From positions 115,918 through 179,917 of the forward strand of contig DASWYF010000049.1 of the NCBI GenBank assembly GCA_036405135.1: a stretch of 64,000 bases of DNA. Reading direction: 5' to 3'. This stretch comes from Verrucomicrobiia bacterium. Lineage in GTDB: Bacteria; Verrucomicrobiota; Verrucomicrobiia; Limisphaerales; JAEYXS01. The notes under the pieces are model-generated. The model was not told where the DNA came from. It searched no databases and was given only the letters and a program-made list of their open reading frames with translations. Positions 46,276-55,977 of the stretch are shown one piece after another; position 1 is the stretch's first letter; the number at the start of each line of letters is the position of its first letter. Position numbers and translations under genes: made by a program.

Positions 46276-46950
46276 ATGCGCCACGATCCGTTCCTTCACC
46301 GCCTTCGCCACGGCACCGGCACGGCTGGTCACGTGCAGTTTCTCATACACGCCGCGGATGTATTCATCCGCCGTGTAGTAGCCGATGCCCAGCATGCCAG
46401 CGGCTTCCTTGATGGTCTTGCCTTTGACGAGCAGATCCAGGATCTCCTTCTCACGCGGGCTCAGGCCGTAGTCGTGATGCGGCGAATGTTCGCGCGAGAA
46501 CATGGAGAGCACACGCCGCGCGATGATGGGATTGATCGGCGATCCACCACTCGCCACAGTGTGCAGCGCATGGGCGATCTCTTCCGGCGAAGACGTCTTC
46601 AGCAAGTAACCCGCCGCCCCCGCGCAGATGGCCCGGAAGATCTTCTCCTCCTCCTCGAACACCGTGAGGATGACGATGGAAGATTCCGGCGCGTGACTGC
46701 GCAGGGCAGGGATGGCATCGATGCCGCTCATACCGGGCAATCCCACATCCATGAGCAGGACCTTGGGCGGATCATCCGTTCTCAAGTGCGTCACAGCATC
46801 CTCGCTGGTGGTGAAGCGCTGGGTGCAATGGATGTTCGGCAGGCGGTTTAGCGCCTGCATCAACCGTGCGCCGTAGGTGCGATGATCTTCCACCAGCCAC
46901 ACAGTGATGGTGCTGGCGGTCACGGGATTGAGGACAGCTTCATTTGTCAT
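46273..46950 (-). CDS. NarL/FixJ-family response regulator
   Basis: The receiver domain shows VWLVEDHRTYG, LLMDVGLPGMSG with the phospho-accepting Asp, and AAGYLLKTSSPEE. A LuxR-type HTH follows (LSPREKEILDLLVKGKTIKEAAGMLGI). ATG 46950 overlaps the histidine-kinase stop by 11 bp, so the pair is translationally coupled with the kinase first. It is a DNA-binding output for that kinase. Likely targets are unknown, though the divergent DUF1587/DUF1552 operon next to the kinase is a reasonable candidate. Confidence 0.92.
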   Translation of the reverse strand: MTNEAVLNPVTASTITVWLVEDHRTYGARLMQALNRLPNIHCTQRFTTSEDAVTHLRTDDPPKVLLMDVGLPGMSGIDAIPALRSHAPESSIVILTVFEEEEKIFRAICAGAAGYLLKTSSPEEIAHALHTVASGGSPINPIIARRVLSMFSREHSPHHDYGLSPREKEILDLLVKGKTIKEAAGMLGIGYYTADEYIRGVYEKLHVTSRAGAVAKAVKERIVAH

Positions 46951-49054
46951 ACGCAGGGATGCTGATGGAGATTTGCGTGCCTTTGCCGCGGGTGGAATGG
47001 ATGTCCACTTGCCCGCCATGCTTGCGGGCGCGCCGATGGAGATTGGTCAGGCCCATGCCAGAATTTTGTGCGGTGGCAGGCTCGAAACCCAACCCGTCAT
47101 CTTTGACGGACAGGACGATCGATCCGTTGTTCCGCGCGAATTCGATCTGCACCTGGCTTGCCTGGGAATGTTTGGCCACGTTGTGCAACGTCTCTTTGAA
47201 CATCAGCACGAGATCATGCTTCTTGTCCACCGGAGTGCCAGTGGGGATGGCATTGGCCTTGTAATTCAAGGTATGAGGAATGGAACGCAGCAAACGATCA
47301 GCGATCTCTTGCAGGTGCTGGCGCAAGTCTCCGCGCTCGTAGGCGTTAGAGTGCACGAGCTGGATGATGTCGTGCATGGAATCTGCTGTGCTGCGCACGA
47401 TTTTTTGGATCTCATTCGCATCATCGGCCACCAATCCCGCGTTGTCCTTGTTGTTCATCACCTCACGGCTGATGAGCGCGATGCTGCACAAGCTGCTGCC
47501 GATCTCATCATGCAGGTCTTGCGAAATGCGCAGGCGCAAAGTTTCCAGCTCCTGCCGCTTCTGCTGGCGCTGGCGGATCAGTACGATCGACAGCGCGAAA
47601 AAAACCGAGATTAGGAAACCCACGCCTGCTTTGCTCGCCCTGCTTTGGTAATGACTCAGCAACTGCCCCTTGCGCATGTCCAGCATCGCCAGATTGTAGA
47701 GGGCTTCGCGGCGTCGTGAGAGCCCTGCCAGCCAGCCCTGCCATTCTAGGATGTTGCTTTCACTGTTGTATCCGTCCACTAACGAAGCCATCGACCATCC
47801 CTTTGCCTCCGTAGAATCTAATGCGGAAACAGGCTTCTTATACGCCACGTTCTGCCCATGGGACCAGACCTCGAGTTCCGCGAGCGCGAAGAGGTACGCG
47901 CCATTGCTGTTGTGCAATTCTGTGGCCGTCACCCTTACATAACGCGCCGTCTTGCCACCTGCATAAAATGAGAGTGGACAATCCCCAGGGTTCGGCTCAT
48001 CCCGGCTGGGCTCCAATGGGCCTCTAAAAAAAGGCCCGATGGTGGTGTGGCCTTCGAAATCCGGGTCCAACGACAGTTCCACCCGATAACGCAATGGAAA
48101 ACCATATCCTGGCCGATGCGCGAACTCCGGCGCTCTCGCCGGAAACAACGAGACATCGCTGACGTCGTAGGCATCACCCAGATCCACCTGCACCCATTTC
48201 TCAGGATTGGAAGCCTCTGCCATCGGGGTTGTTCTGGGTCTGTCTGGAAAGCGGATGCCCGCGCTCTTATAGCCGAGCGTAGGGCTGGTCTGCTTGCCGA
48301 CAGGCGCTCCCAAAGCGGTGTATCCATCCACTAAATTCTGCCGTCCCCACAATGGAATGGTGCCCATAGAGCGGTTGGAAACGATCTTGGTCAGACTCAC
48401 ACGATTGGCGATGTTCCTTCCTTTCTGCAACAGCATGATCTCACCCAGGGCGAACAGATAGCGCCCTTCCGAACGGTAAAGTTTAGTGGCTGTGATGCGG
48501 ACAAACCGTGCTCTTCGGTTTTGCGTTGCGAGGTAAACGGGCAGCGCTTTTGGATTCGGAAAATCTTCCCGGGTAAACTCCGCTACACGGTGACGGTGTT
48601 CTTGCCGGCTCTGCGGATCACCTGCGAATTCCACCTGGAAACGCACGGGAAAACCGTAACCCACCGGCACACTGCCGCCGCTGTTTCCGGCCGCTGCGAT
48701 CAACACTACGGCATCGATTGGTTCTTCTGTGCCCAGATCCAGTTCCACCCATTCCACAGAATCAGGTGACGTCGAGTAATCGCTGTGATGCCCGAGCCGC
48801 TCCATGAGTTGAGCCTTGGGAGCGGGTGGAAGGGCGTTCAACCATTGCAACAGCATTGCCCTCTCGGACTGGATGGTCTGAAGATCCTGGCTGAATCTTG
48901 TCATGAAACGCTCGATCCAGGGTGGAGCCGGTACGGCTGCGATCCCATTCTTGCTTCCGCTCAGAGTCTCGGCGCCAGCCTTATTTCCTGAGGGCAAAAG
49001 CAAAAGACATGCGTACGCAAAGACAACGTATACGGCTTTTGCAAAGCACTTCAT
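46940..49054 (-). CDS. sensor histidine kinase (HisKA_3) with two discoidin-like sensor repeats
   Basis: From ATG 49054 the 704-residue protein has a signal peptide (VYVVFAYACLLLLPSG). Two similar extracytoplasmic repeats follow, each with EWVELDLGTEEPIDAVVLI or KWVQVDLGDAYDVSDVSLF plus ARFVRITATKLYRSEGRYLF or ARYVRVTATELHNSNGAYLF, like F5/8 type C domains. Then comes a membrane helix (VGFLISVFFALSIVLI), a HisKA_3 box (ISQDLHDEIGSSLCSIALIS) and an HATPase (ETLHNVAKHS, DDGLGFEP, GMGLTNLHRRARKHGG). Discoidin folds often bind carbohydrate, suggesting glycan sensing. The upstream frame to 49291 crosses palindromic repeats and is rejected. Confidence 0.9.
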   Translation of the reverse strand: MKCFAKAVYVVFAYACLLLLPSGNKAGAETLSGSKNGIAAVPAPPWIERFMTRFSQDLQTIQSERAMLLQWLNALPPAPKAQLMERLGHHSDYSTSPDSVEWVELDLGTEEPIDAVVLIAAAGNSGGSVPVGYGFPVRFQVEFAGDPQSRQEHRHRVAEFTREDFPNPKALPVYLATQNRRARFVRITATKLYRSEGRYLFALGEIMLLQKGRNIANRVSLTKIVSNRSMGTIPLWGRQNLVDGYTALGAPVGKQTSPTLGYKSAGIRFPDRPRTTPMAEASNPEKWVQVDLGDAYDVSDVSLFPARAPEFAHRPGYGFPLRYRVELSLDPDFEGHTTIGPFFRGPLEPSRDEPNPGDCPLSFYAGGKTARYVRVTATELHNSNGAYLFALAELEVWSHGQNVAYKKPVSALDSTEAKGWSMASLVDGYNSESNILEWQGWLAGLSRRREALYNLAMLDMRKGQLLSHYQSRASKAGVGFLISVFFALSIVLIRQRQQKRQELETLRLRISQDLHDEIGSSLCSIALISREVMNNKDNAGLVADDANEIQKIVRSTADSMHDIIQLVHSNAYERGDLRQHLQEIADRLLRSIPHTLNYKANAIPTGTPVDKKHDLVLMFKETLHNVAKHSQASQVQIEFARNNGSIVLSVKDDGLGFEPATAQNSGMGLTNLHRRARKHGGQVDIHSTRGKGTQISISIPAYDK

Positions 49055-49120
49055 GGGGGACAACCGTGAAAGCGTAACCAAGCACATGTGCTTTGGCCAC
49101 ACTTTTGCTCGCATGCTCGC

Positions 49121-49216
49121 CCCCGAATGTTCGGGGATTAGCGGCTTCTTCCTGTCAACGATACTGCGGGATTGCGGTGTTTTGCCCGGAAGCGCCTTCA
49201 CCCCGAAAGCTCGGGG
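49121..49216. repeat. two palindromes of family B in the divergent promoter region
   Basis: CCCCGAATGTTCGGGG (49121-49136) and CCCCGAAAGCTCGGGG (49201-49216) lie between the kinase gene and the divergent cytochrome gene. A third member is near 54251-54280. They could be repeat insertions or part of the regulatory region. Confidence 0.65.
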
Positions 49217-49269
49217 AATGACGCTGCAGACGATTTGCCGCAAGCTGATCATGTATTCCACCACAGCTG

Positions 49270-51738
49270 ATGCGCACATCAATCGAGTCATTCATTGGCC
49301 GGACAGCAAGCCTCACGGTGATTGCTGCGGGCTTGAACTTTACCAGCAGTCAATCTCACGCTGTCGTCGCCGCTGATCATTTCGAAAAAGTGGTTAAACC
49401 TTTTTTTGCCCAGCATTGCGTCAGTTGCCATGGGGAGAAGAAGCATAAGGGCGACTTGCGGGTGGATACGCTTTCCACAAGTTTTTCCACGGGGATCGAA
49501 GTGAGCCGCTGGACGGAGATCATGGACCGGATCAATTCCGGGGACATGCCGCCCAAGGAAGAGCCAAAGCCGGATGCCAAGGACATCGATCGCGTGGTGG
49601 AATGGATCGCTGCTCAACTTCATGAAGCAGAAGCTGCGCAACATGCGAAAGGTTCCGAAAAAGTCGTCTTCCGTCGGCTGACGCGAGAGGAGTATGCCCA
49701 TACTATCCGTGATTTGCTGGGCGTGACTTATGAGGTCAAGGGACCTCAAGGATTACCAGAGGAGCCGGATTGGCAGGGCTTCGAGCGTATCGGTTCTGTT
49801 CTCAGCATTTCGCCCACGCATGTGGAAAAGTATCTGCAAGCGGCGTCCGTGGTGTTGGATGAGGCTATGGTCTCTGGTGAAAGGCCTGTTTCCGAGACGG
49901 TGCGTTGGGATCCATTTGATCTTCGCCCCAAGTGGGGTGACCGGTTGCGCAAAGCCCATACTAAATGGGGAGATGTGGATAAAGTTCGCGTAGATATCCA
50001 ACCGGGCAATACCTCCCTCAGCAACATCGCTGGCACCTTGGACCTCCTCATCAAGCGCGCGGGCATCTACAATGTACGGATCAAGCTCAGTGGCTTGCGG
50101 CCCAAGGGCGGTCCGGCACCACGTTTTCAAGTCTATCTTGCGGATTTGGATCGCGTGCTGTTGGAGACAGACGTGGATACTGCGGAGGACCAGCCGATCA
50201 TCTTGGAGTTCAAAGCCCACTTGCCTGCGGGGGCGCATCGCGTTGGATTCAACAACATGATCCCTGGCGCAGCGATGTCGCCCCGCATTTCGGGTGATCA
50301 CATGACGTTCGCCTTCACGGGCTTCGACAAACGTCCGCCGTGGCAGCTCAAGCTGACAGATGACCATTACCAAGCAGTCGTGCCCATGTTGTTGATGGAT
50401 TATGTGGAGTGGGAAGGGCCAGTGTATGAGACGTGGCCAACTGTGGCGTATCAGCGAATCTTTTACGGCAATGAAAATACCGCGAAAGACATGAACTATG
50501 CGCGGGGAATCCTGCAGAAGTTCATGGAACGAGCCTATCGGCGGCCGGTGCAGGGTAACGAAGTGGAACTGATAGCCAAGGTGGTGGAGAAGGAGTTGAA
50601 ACGTGGTGAAGCATTTGAGAATGCGGTGAAGCTGGGCTTGATGAGTGTCCTTTGCTCGAAAGATTTCCTCTATCTGGTGGAAGGTTCTACAGCGAACACA
50701 GCTACCCGTTTGAATGATTGGGAGCTGGCCTCACGCCTCTCCTATTTCCTGTGGAGCACGATGCCGGATGATAAGTTGTTTGATCTCGCGAGGGCAGGGA
50801 AGTTGAGCCAGCCCGATGTGCTAAAGGCAGAAGCGCAACGGATGCTGAAAGATCCCAAGGCGAAGCATTTCTCGGATTCATTTGCCCGCCAATGGCTGCA
50901 ATTGCGGAACGTAGGCATGTTCCCGCCAGATAAGGGACTTTATCCGAAATACACGGATTACCTGGAGAAATGCATGGTGAATGAGACGACTGGTTTCTTC
51001 CAGGAGGTGTTGCAAAAGAATCTGAGCATCCGTGATTTCCTCAAGTCTGACTGGACGATGCTGAATGACCGTTTGGCGGACCATTACGGCATTAAGGACG
51101 TGAAAGGGCAGGAGTTTCGCCCGGTGGTTCTCAAGCCGGAAACGCAACGTGGGGGATTGCTGACGCAGGCGGCGATTCTAAGCCAGACTTCCGATGGCCA
51201 GCGGACACGCCCGGTGCATCGCGGCAAGTGGGTGATGGAAACCATTCTTGGGAAAACACCACCACCACCGCCTGCCAATGTCGGCGAGATCGAAGCTGCT
51301 TCGGCAAACCAACCCAAACGCTCGTTACGTGAGAAATTGGAAGCGCATCGCAATGATGCCGCCTGTGCCGGTTGCCATCAAAAAATTGATCCGTATGGCC
51401 TCACATTCGAGAACTTCGACGCCGTCGGTGCCTGGCGCACAGTGGAGAGGATCAACGATGGTAAAGGTGTCAGTCCGACGATCGATGCCAGTGGTGAATT
51501 GCCGGATGGTCGCAAGTTCAGCGGACCGGAGCAGTTGAAACAATTGATGGCCCAAGATTTGGACCAGTTTGCCATCGTCTTTACGCAAAAGCTCGCCACC
51601 TATGCCACGCGTCGCAGCATGACCTTTTCGGATCGTGCTGAACTGGCCCAGATCGCCGCCAAAGAAAAAGCGGATGGCTACAAATTACAGGACATGGTGG
51701 AGAGCCTGATCCTCAGTGACCTCTTCCGCAAACGGTGA
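49270..51738 (+). CDS. planctomycete-type cytochrome protein with DUF1587/DUF1592/DUF1588/DUF1585
   Basis: The 822-residue exported protein has heme c motif FFAQHCVSCHGEKKHKG. DUF1587 (FRRLTREEYAHTIRDLLGV) follows, then a carbohydrate-binding-like beta domain (GTLDLLIKRAGIYNVRIKL), DUF1592 (NDWELASRLSYFLWSTMPDD), DUF1588 (QTSDGQRTRPVHRGKWVME) and DUF1585 (KIDPYGLTFENFDAVGAWR, with a second CAGCH heme-like site upstream). The family pairs with DUF1552. It heads the operon that continues to 56823 and is divergent from the kinase. The reaction is unknown. Confidence 0.92.
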   Translation: MRTSIESFIGRTASLTVIAAGLNFTSSQSHAVVAADHFEKVVKPFFAQHCVSCHGEKKHKGDLRVDTLSTSFSTGIEVSRWTEIMDRINSGDMPPKEEPKPDAKDIDRVVEWIAAQLHEAEAAQHAKGSEKVVFRRLTREEYAHTIRDLLGVTYEVKGPQGLPEEPDWQGFERIGSVLSISPTHVEKYLQAASVVLDEAMVSGERPVSETVRWDPFDLRPKWGDRLRKAHTKWGDVDKVRVDIQPGNTSLSNIAGTLDLLIKRAGIYNVRIKLSGLRPKGGPAPRFQVYLADLDRVLLETDVDTAEDQPIILEFKAHLPAGAHRVGFNNMIPGAAMSPRISGDHMTFAFTGFDKRPPWQLKLTDDHYQAVVPMLLMDYVEWEGPVYETWPTVAYQRIFYGNENTAKDMNYARGILQKFMERAYRRPVQGNEVELIAKVVEKELKRGEAFENAVKLGLMSVLCSKDFLYLVEGSTANTATRLNDWELASRLSYFLWSTMPDDKLFDLARAGKLSQPDVLKAEAQRMLKDPKAKHFSDSFARQWLQLRNVGMFPPDKGLYPKYTDYLEKCMVNETTGFFQEVLQKNLSIRDFLKSDWTMLNDRLADHYGIKDVKGQEFRPVVLKPETQRGGLLTQAAILSQTSDGQRTRPVHRGKWVMETILGKTPPPPPANVGEIEAASANQPKRSLREKLEAHRNDAACAGCHQKIDPYGLTFENFDAVGAWRTVERINDGKGVSPTIDASGELPDGRKFSGPEQLKQLMAQDLDQFAIVFTQKLATYATRRSMTFSDRAELAQIAAKEKADGYKLQDMVESLILSDLFRKR

Positions 51739-51765
51739 ACCGCAGCAGTAACCCCTATACGTATC

Positions 51766-53169
51766 ATGAGTAACATCCTCAGACAAAATTGGTTGTTGGA
51801 CCGGCGCACTTTCCTGCGCGGCATGGGTGCCGCCGTGGCTTTGCCGCTATTGGACGCGATGGTGCCGATGAATGCCAAAGCAGCCACCACGGCAAAACCC
51901 GCACGCAGCGTGTTCATTTACATCCCGAACGGGGTAAATGTATTGACGTGGCAAGTCACTAAGGCGGGCCGCGATTTCGAATTTTCCCAAGGCATGAAAC
52001 CGCTGGAGAAGCATCGGCAAAACATCACGATCTTCAGCGGCTTGCATCATCCGAACGGCGCAGGGCAGGCGCACAGTTGCATTGATACCTGGCTGACGAC
52101 GGCCCGGATCAATCAAGTCCTGGGACCTGTGTATCGCAATAGCGTCTCCTGCGATCAGGTCATGGCCGAATTGACGGGCAAGGAAACGCGCATCCCTTCA
52201 CTGGAGCTTTCCGTTTCTTCCGGCATCGGCAAACCGTTTGGAACAACCACGCTCGCATTCTCCCGGGATGGTGTGCACCTCCCGGCAGAAGAGAATCCGC
52301 GCGTGGTCTTCAACCGGCTCTTCAGCGCGGAAGGCGGAACTAGCAAGGAAGATCAACGGCGGCGTCTGGCGCAGCAACGCAGCGTGATGGATGCCGTGCT
52401 ATCAGATGCCAAGTCTATGCGGATGACGCTGGGCAAGGATGATCAGACCAAGCTGGATGAATATCTGCAGGCTGTGCGTGAAGTGGAGCAGCGTACAGAG
52501 CGCATCGAATCCTGGCTGAATGTGCCCAAGCCGGTTCTGGACAAGAAAGAGATCGCGTTCTTCCAACGGAATGTGACGCAAGCCGAGGCCGGTGACTATT
52601 ACCGCACGATGTTTGAGCTTATCGTGCTCGCCTTGCGCACGGACACGACGCGGGTGGTCACGTATGCGACCGGTAGCGAGAACAAAGGGTTGGCGATTCC
52701 CGAGATCGGCATTAAACACACACGCCACGAACTGTCCCATCACAACAATGATCCAGCGGTGATGGAAGTGTTGACGAAGAGCGACATCTTCCTATCGCAA
52801 CAGTTCGCGTGGTTCTTGGACCGGCTGCAGACGGTGAAAGACGGGGACGAGCCGTTGCTCCAACGCACCATGGTGCTCTACGGCAGTGGTATGAGCTATG
52901 GGCACAGTCATCAGACTGCCAACATACCGACCATTTTTGCCGGTGGTCAGGCGCTCGGACTCAAGCATGGGCAGCACATCGATTACAATCTGCCCAAGAT
53001 CGAAAAATACGATCTCACCGATCACAGCACGTATCTGCACGTTTGCCGTAGGCCGATGGATGATAAGGCCCGCATGTCCAACTTGCTGCTCACCATGCAG
53101 CAACGCATGGGGGTGCGCACGGACCGTTTTGCTGACAGTATTAACCCTATTTCTGAGGTGCTCGCTTGA
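51766..53169 (+). CDS. DUF1552 protein, Tat-exported
   Basis: The 467-residue protein has a twin-arginine signal (LDRRTFLRGMGAAVALPLL) and the family sequences SVFIYIPNGVNVLTWQV, IFSGLHHPNGAGQAHSCIDTW and FAWFLDRLQTVKDGDE. DUF1552 proteins nearly always follow DUF1587/DUF1592 cytochrome proteins, here by 27 bp. They are related to DUF1501. The role is unknown and probably concerns the same exported oxidative complex. The stop overlaps the next start (TTGA). Confidence 0.92.
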   Translation: MSNILRQNWLLDRRTFLRGMGAAVALPLLDAMVPMNAKAATTAKPARSVFIYIPNGVNVLTWQVTKAGRDFEFSQGMKPLEKHRQNITIFSGLHHPNGAGQAHSCIDTWLTTARINQVLGPVYRNSVSCDQVMAELTGKETRIPSLELSVSSGIGKPFGTTTLAFSRDGVHLPAEENPRVVFNRLFSAEGGTSKEDQRRRLAQQRSVMDAVLSDAKSMRMTLGKDDQTKLDEYLQAVREVEQRTERIESWLNVPKPVLDKKEIAFFQRNVTQAEAGDYYRTMFELIVLALRTDTTRVVTYATGSENKGLAIPEIGIKHTRHELSHHNNDPAVMEVLTKSDIFLSQQFAWFLDRLQTVKDGDEPLLQRTMVLYGSGMSYGHSHQTANIPTIFAGGQALGLKHGQHIDYNLPKIEKYDLTDHSTYLHVCRRPMDDKARMSNLLLTMQQRMGVRTDRFADSINPISEVLA

Positions 53170-54242
53170 AAACATTGACGTATTTATTGATTCAATTGGG
53201 GGCCATCGGCTTGATGGCAGCAGAACCCGCTGCGAAACCGGCCGCCAAGCTGGACGCCCGTTATCCCTATCGCCTGACTTGGGCGAATGACCATTTGGCC
53301 TGGTATCAGATCACTCCGGGCAAGTTTCCACCGGATCATTCGGATCGCCGCATCTCCGGCGAACTTATCAAGATGGATGCTGCCAACCGCTCTGGCCAGT
53401 TTCGCAAGACTACGACTGGTGAAGTCGTGGACTTCACGATGCTGCCTTTCGGCACGGCACGATATCTGAATGCTGAATGTGATCTCCGTGATATTCCTCT
53501 AGGGACACAGATGCTGTTTTTCCTTTATGAGGACGGGCAGGGGAATCTGAACCGTGTCTCCCAGATGATCGATGAGTATACCGTCCTAGCCAGCCACGGA
53601 TGGACCCAGCGTCTGGATGCGGTGGACCTGAAGGCGAAGAAAATTTCCATCACCAAGCAGAAGCTCTCAAAAAATCAGCTGGATCTCGGTAAAAGCGAAC
53701 TGCTGATCGATGAGCAGACCCAGATATGGAAGGAAGATGATCGCATCGAACCGGAAGACCTGGTGCTGGGCGATCTGTTGCTCATGAACGTGACTGGCAA
53801 GACCGCCGCCAGTGTACCGCGCTGCACCGACATATGGGTGGGTACGAACACGCACGCTCGAGTCACCCTGGATCAATGGTCGAAACGGACTGAGACCATG
53901 CTGAAAGAAGGACTTCCTGCCTGGGTGGAAGAGAACAAGGATGGCCAGTTGAGCGTCATGCTGTTCTCTAATGCCAAGAAGGATTTCAAGACCTTCGTCA
54001 CCGATAAGTTCAAGCCGGGCAAGGAGGTATCACTCGTGAAAACCGATGATCGTTTGCGCCCCAGCCGGGTCATCGCCGTAAGCAACGTGCGCGAACTCAA
54101 GAGCGTGCCGGTCGAGGGTTATGGCAGCAGTGGTATCCGCATGATTTTCGACGTTACTGGCACGATCGTTTCAGCCCAGCCAGGCACATTCGTGCGGGTG
54201 GTTTGGCATAAGGCGGACGATGTGGAAGCAAAGATTCCGTAA
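53166..54242 (+). CDS. exported protein of unknown function (first of two tandem paralogues)
   Basis: TTG 53166 overlaps the DUF1552 stop by 4 bp. The 358-residue product has a short signal (YLLIQLGAIGLMA). It contains GEVVDFTMLPFGTARYLNAE, LRDIPLGTQMLFFLYED and CTDIWVGTNTHARVTLDQW, each with a counterpart in the next gene's protein. The mix of small beta segments suggests repeated barrel-like (OB-type) domains. It is conserved with the DUF1552 operon here but I cannot name a family. Confidence 0.78.
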   Translation: MKTLTYLLIQLGAIGLMAAEPAAKPAAKLDARYPYRLTWANDHLAWYQITPGKFPPDHSDRRISGELIKMDAANRSGQFRKTTTGEVVDFTMLPFGTARYLNAECDLRDIPLGTQMLFFLYEDGQGNLNRVSQMIDEYTVLASHGWTQRLDAVDLKAKKISITKQKLSKNQLDLGKSELLIDEQTQIWKEDDRIEPEDLVLGDLLLMNVTGKTAASVPRCTDIWVGTNTHARVTLDQWSKRTETMLKEGLPAWVEENKDGQLSVMLFSNAKKDFKTFVTDKFKPGKEVSLVKTDDRLRPSRVIAVSNVRELKSVPVEGYGSSGIRMIFDVTGTIVSAQPGTFVRVVWHKADDVEAKIP

Positions 54243-54250
54243 GCACCAAA

Positions 54251-54280
54251 CGTCCCCCTAAAGTTCGGGGGATGACGGAT
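54251..54280. repeat. family B palindrome between the tandem paralogues
   Basis: CGTCCCCC and GGGGGATGACG flank a TAAAGTTC loop. It resembles the pair at 49121-49216, whose second copy is also followed by ATGACG. Confidence 0.6.
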
Positions 54281-54321
54281 GGACAAATTTTTATACAGTA
54301 ATTTCTGAAACCACCCGAAGT

Positions 54322-55425
54322 ATGCGTGTTGCCGTCACGTATTTATTGCTGAGCATGCTCGCACCTGCACTGTCAGGTTCTCCTCTTCCTGCCGCTGGCG
54401 GGCAGGCGGTGAGCGCAGAACTTCAGGCATGGGCGAAAGGTCTGGCACCCGATCGCCACCTGGTTTTGCAAGTGGTGGAGATGCTGGAAGTGGACGGCGT
54501 CAACCGCCTCGGTCGATTGCGTGTCGAGGCGACCGGTGAAACCAACCGCTTCGCCATGCTGCCTGAGGGCACTGTTCAGTATCGCGGCGGCTACACAGAC
54601 ATCCGTTACGTGCCCGTGGGAGCCCGCATGCTGGCTTTCATCCAGCGGGATGAAGAAAAGAAGATCACCCGCGTCTATCATCTCGTGGACGACCTCGCTC
54701 AGCAAATCCGCTTGAACCAGTCCAGCCGCCTGGAACAGGTGAAACGTGGTGAAACAACCTTGCTGACCGTTTCTTCAGGGCAAACAGAATTCGCCGCCAA
54801 CAACGACACCGTTATCTGGAAGGGGACAGAGAAAGGAACGTTGAACGACCTGCAAGCCGGGCAGGAAGTGAAGATCAATTTCCAGCCGAAGAGCAAAGGC
54901 GCCAATCTATGCTCCGAGATCTGGCTGGGCACCGCCAGTATTGATCGTGCGATCGAACAGACGCGGACGAATTACGTACGCTACCTCACCCTGCGCGGTC
55001 TGCCTGCCCAGGTTGGTGCCACCACGCGTAACACTCTTGAGATCACACTATACGCTGGCGCTGACAGTTCCTTGCGCACCCAGTTCAAGGAAGGCTCACT
55101 CATCTGCATCGCAGCAGCAGATGAGCGCCTGAGAACCTACGGCCAGGGCGTGGACCGGGTGGCCGCCAATGTGGAGAAAGTGGAACTCTCGAAGAATTCA
55201 CTGGGCGAAGAGATCGTGAAACTTACCTGTCAGGCGCGCGTCATGTTGGAAGGCTTTCGCCCAGGCCGTTCAGTGCGGGCCTGGGCGGAAGGCTGGCCGG
55301 TGCATGAGTTGCCACGGGAGGAGCGCCTTTATCCTTGGGATCTGTTCAATCTCCCGGACATCGGCGGACTGCCCAAAGAACCTATGCTTACACTCCCTTT
55401 CGCGCTCCCCATTCCTCGCCAATGA
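54322..55425 (+). CDS. exported protein of unknown function (second tandem paralogue)
   Basis: The 367-residue protein has a signal peptide (VTYLLLSMLAPALSG) and aligns by eye with the preceding gene's product: TGETNRFAMLPEGTVQYRGG, IRYVPVGARMLAFIQRDEEK and CSEIWLGTASIDRAIEQTR. The duplication within one operon suggests two related subunits or envelope factors working with the DUF1587/DUF1552 pair. The C-terminal tail is proline-rich (LPFALPIPRQ). No family name is known to me. Confidence 0.78.
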   Translation: MRVAVTYLLLSMLAPALSGSPLPAAGGQAVSAELQAWAKGLAPDRHLVLQVVEMLEVDGVNRLGRLRVEATGETNRFAMLPEGTVQYRGGYTDIRYVPVGARMLAFIQRDEEKKITRVYHLVDDLAQQIRLNQSSRLEQVKRGETTLLTVSSGQTEFAANNDTVIWKGTEKGTLNDLQAGQEVKINFQPKSKGANLCSEIWLGTASIDRAIEQTRTNYVRYLTLRGLPAQVGATTRNTLEITLYAGADSSLRTQFKEGSLICIAAADERLRTYGQGVDRVAANVEKVELSKNSLGEEIVKLTCQARVMLEGFRPGRSVRAWAEGWPVHELPREERLYPWDLFNLPDIGGLPKEPMLTLPFALPIPRQ

Positions 55426-55446
55426 TTTTTAAAGCTCCAAACTCAT

Positions 55447-55920
55447 ATGAAGACCTCAAATCATTACAACACTGGAAAAACAGAGGCTGCGTCGTTTCGC
55501 CCTGTCTTGCATGGCATGATGGCACTGAGTCTGATGCTCGGCTGCTTGGGCTGTTCAGAGCCGGAACCGGATGCAACTCCTGCACCGGCTCCCAGCATCG
55601 CACCGGATATTACCGCTTTGGATGCGGTTTCCGTGGTTGCTCCTCCACCCGGTGCTCATCTTTCAGTGGAACCGGAAGCGCCCGCCGAACAAACGGGAAC
55701 TACAAAGTATGCACCTCTGAATGCGGAAGCATTGGCCGCATTGAACGAAGCCGTGGCGCTCTACGGCACGGATGAAGAAGGCCGCAAAGTGAAAATACCG
55801 AAAGACGTCGAACAACTCGTCCAGGAAAAATTCTTGATGTTCATGCCCGTCCCGCCGAAAGGCTCCAAATTGATCGTGAACCAGAAGACCGGACTTCTCG
55901 AACTCGTCGCCGCCCGCTAA
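55447..55920 (+). CDS. small lipoprotein in the DUF1552 operon
   Basis: The 157-residue protein has a hydrophobic leader ending LMLGCLGCSEPEPD (lipobox cysteine), a Pro/Ala-rich linker and a compact C-terminal part (LAALNEAVALYGTDEEGRK, VEQLVQEKFLMFMPVPPKG). It lies 21 bp after the second paralogue and is likely co-transcribed. No family was recognised. Confidence 0.72.
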   Translation: MKTSNHYNTGKTEAASFRPVLHGMMALSLMLGCLGCSEPEPDATPAPAPSIAPDITALDAVSVVAPPPGAHLSVEPEAPAEQTGTTKYAPLNAEALAALNEAVALYGTDEEGRKVKIPKDVEQLVQEKFLMFMPVPPKGSKLIVNQKTGLLELVAAR

Positions 55921-55977
55921 CGCAATGAATGCAGCGCCGCATCTCCAAAGAAACAATCAACCCCAACCCGCCCAATT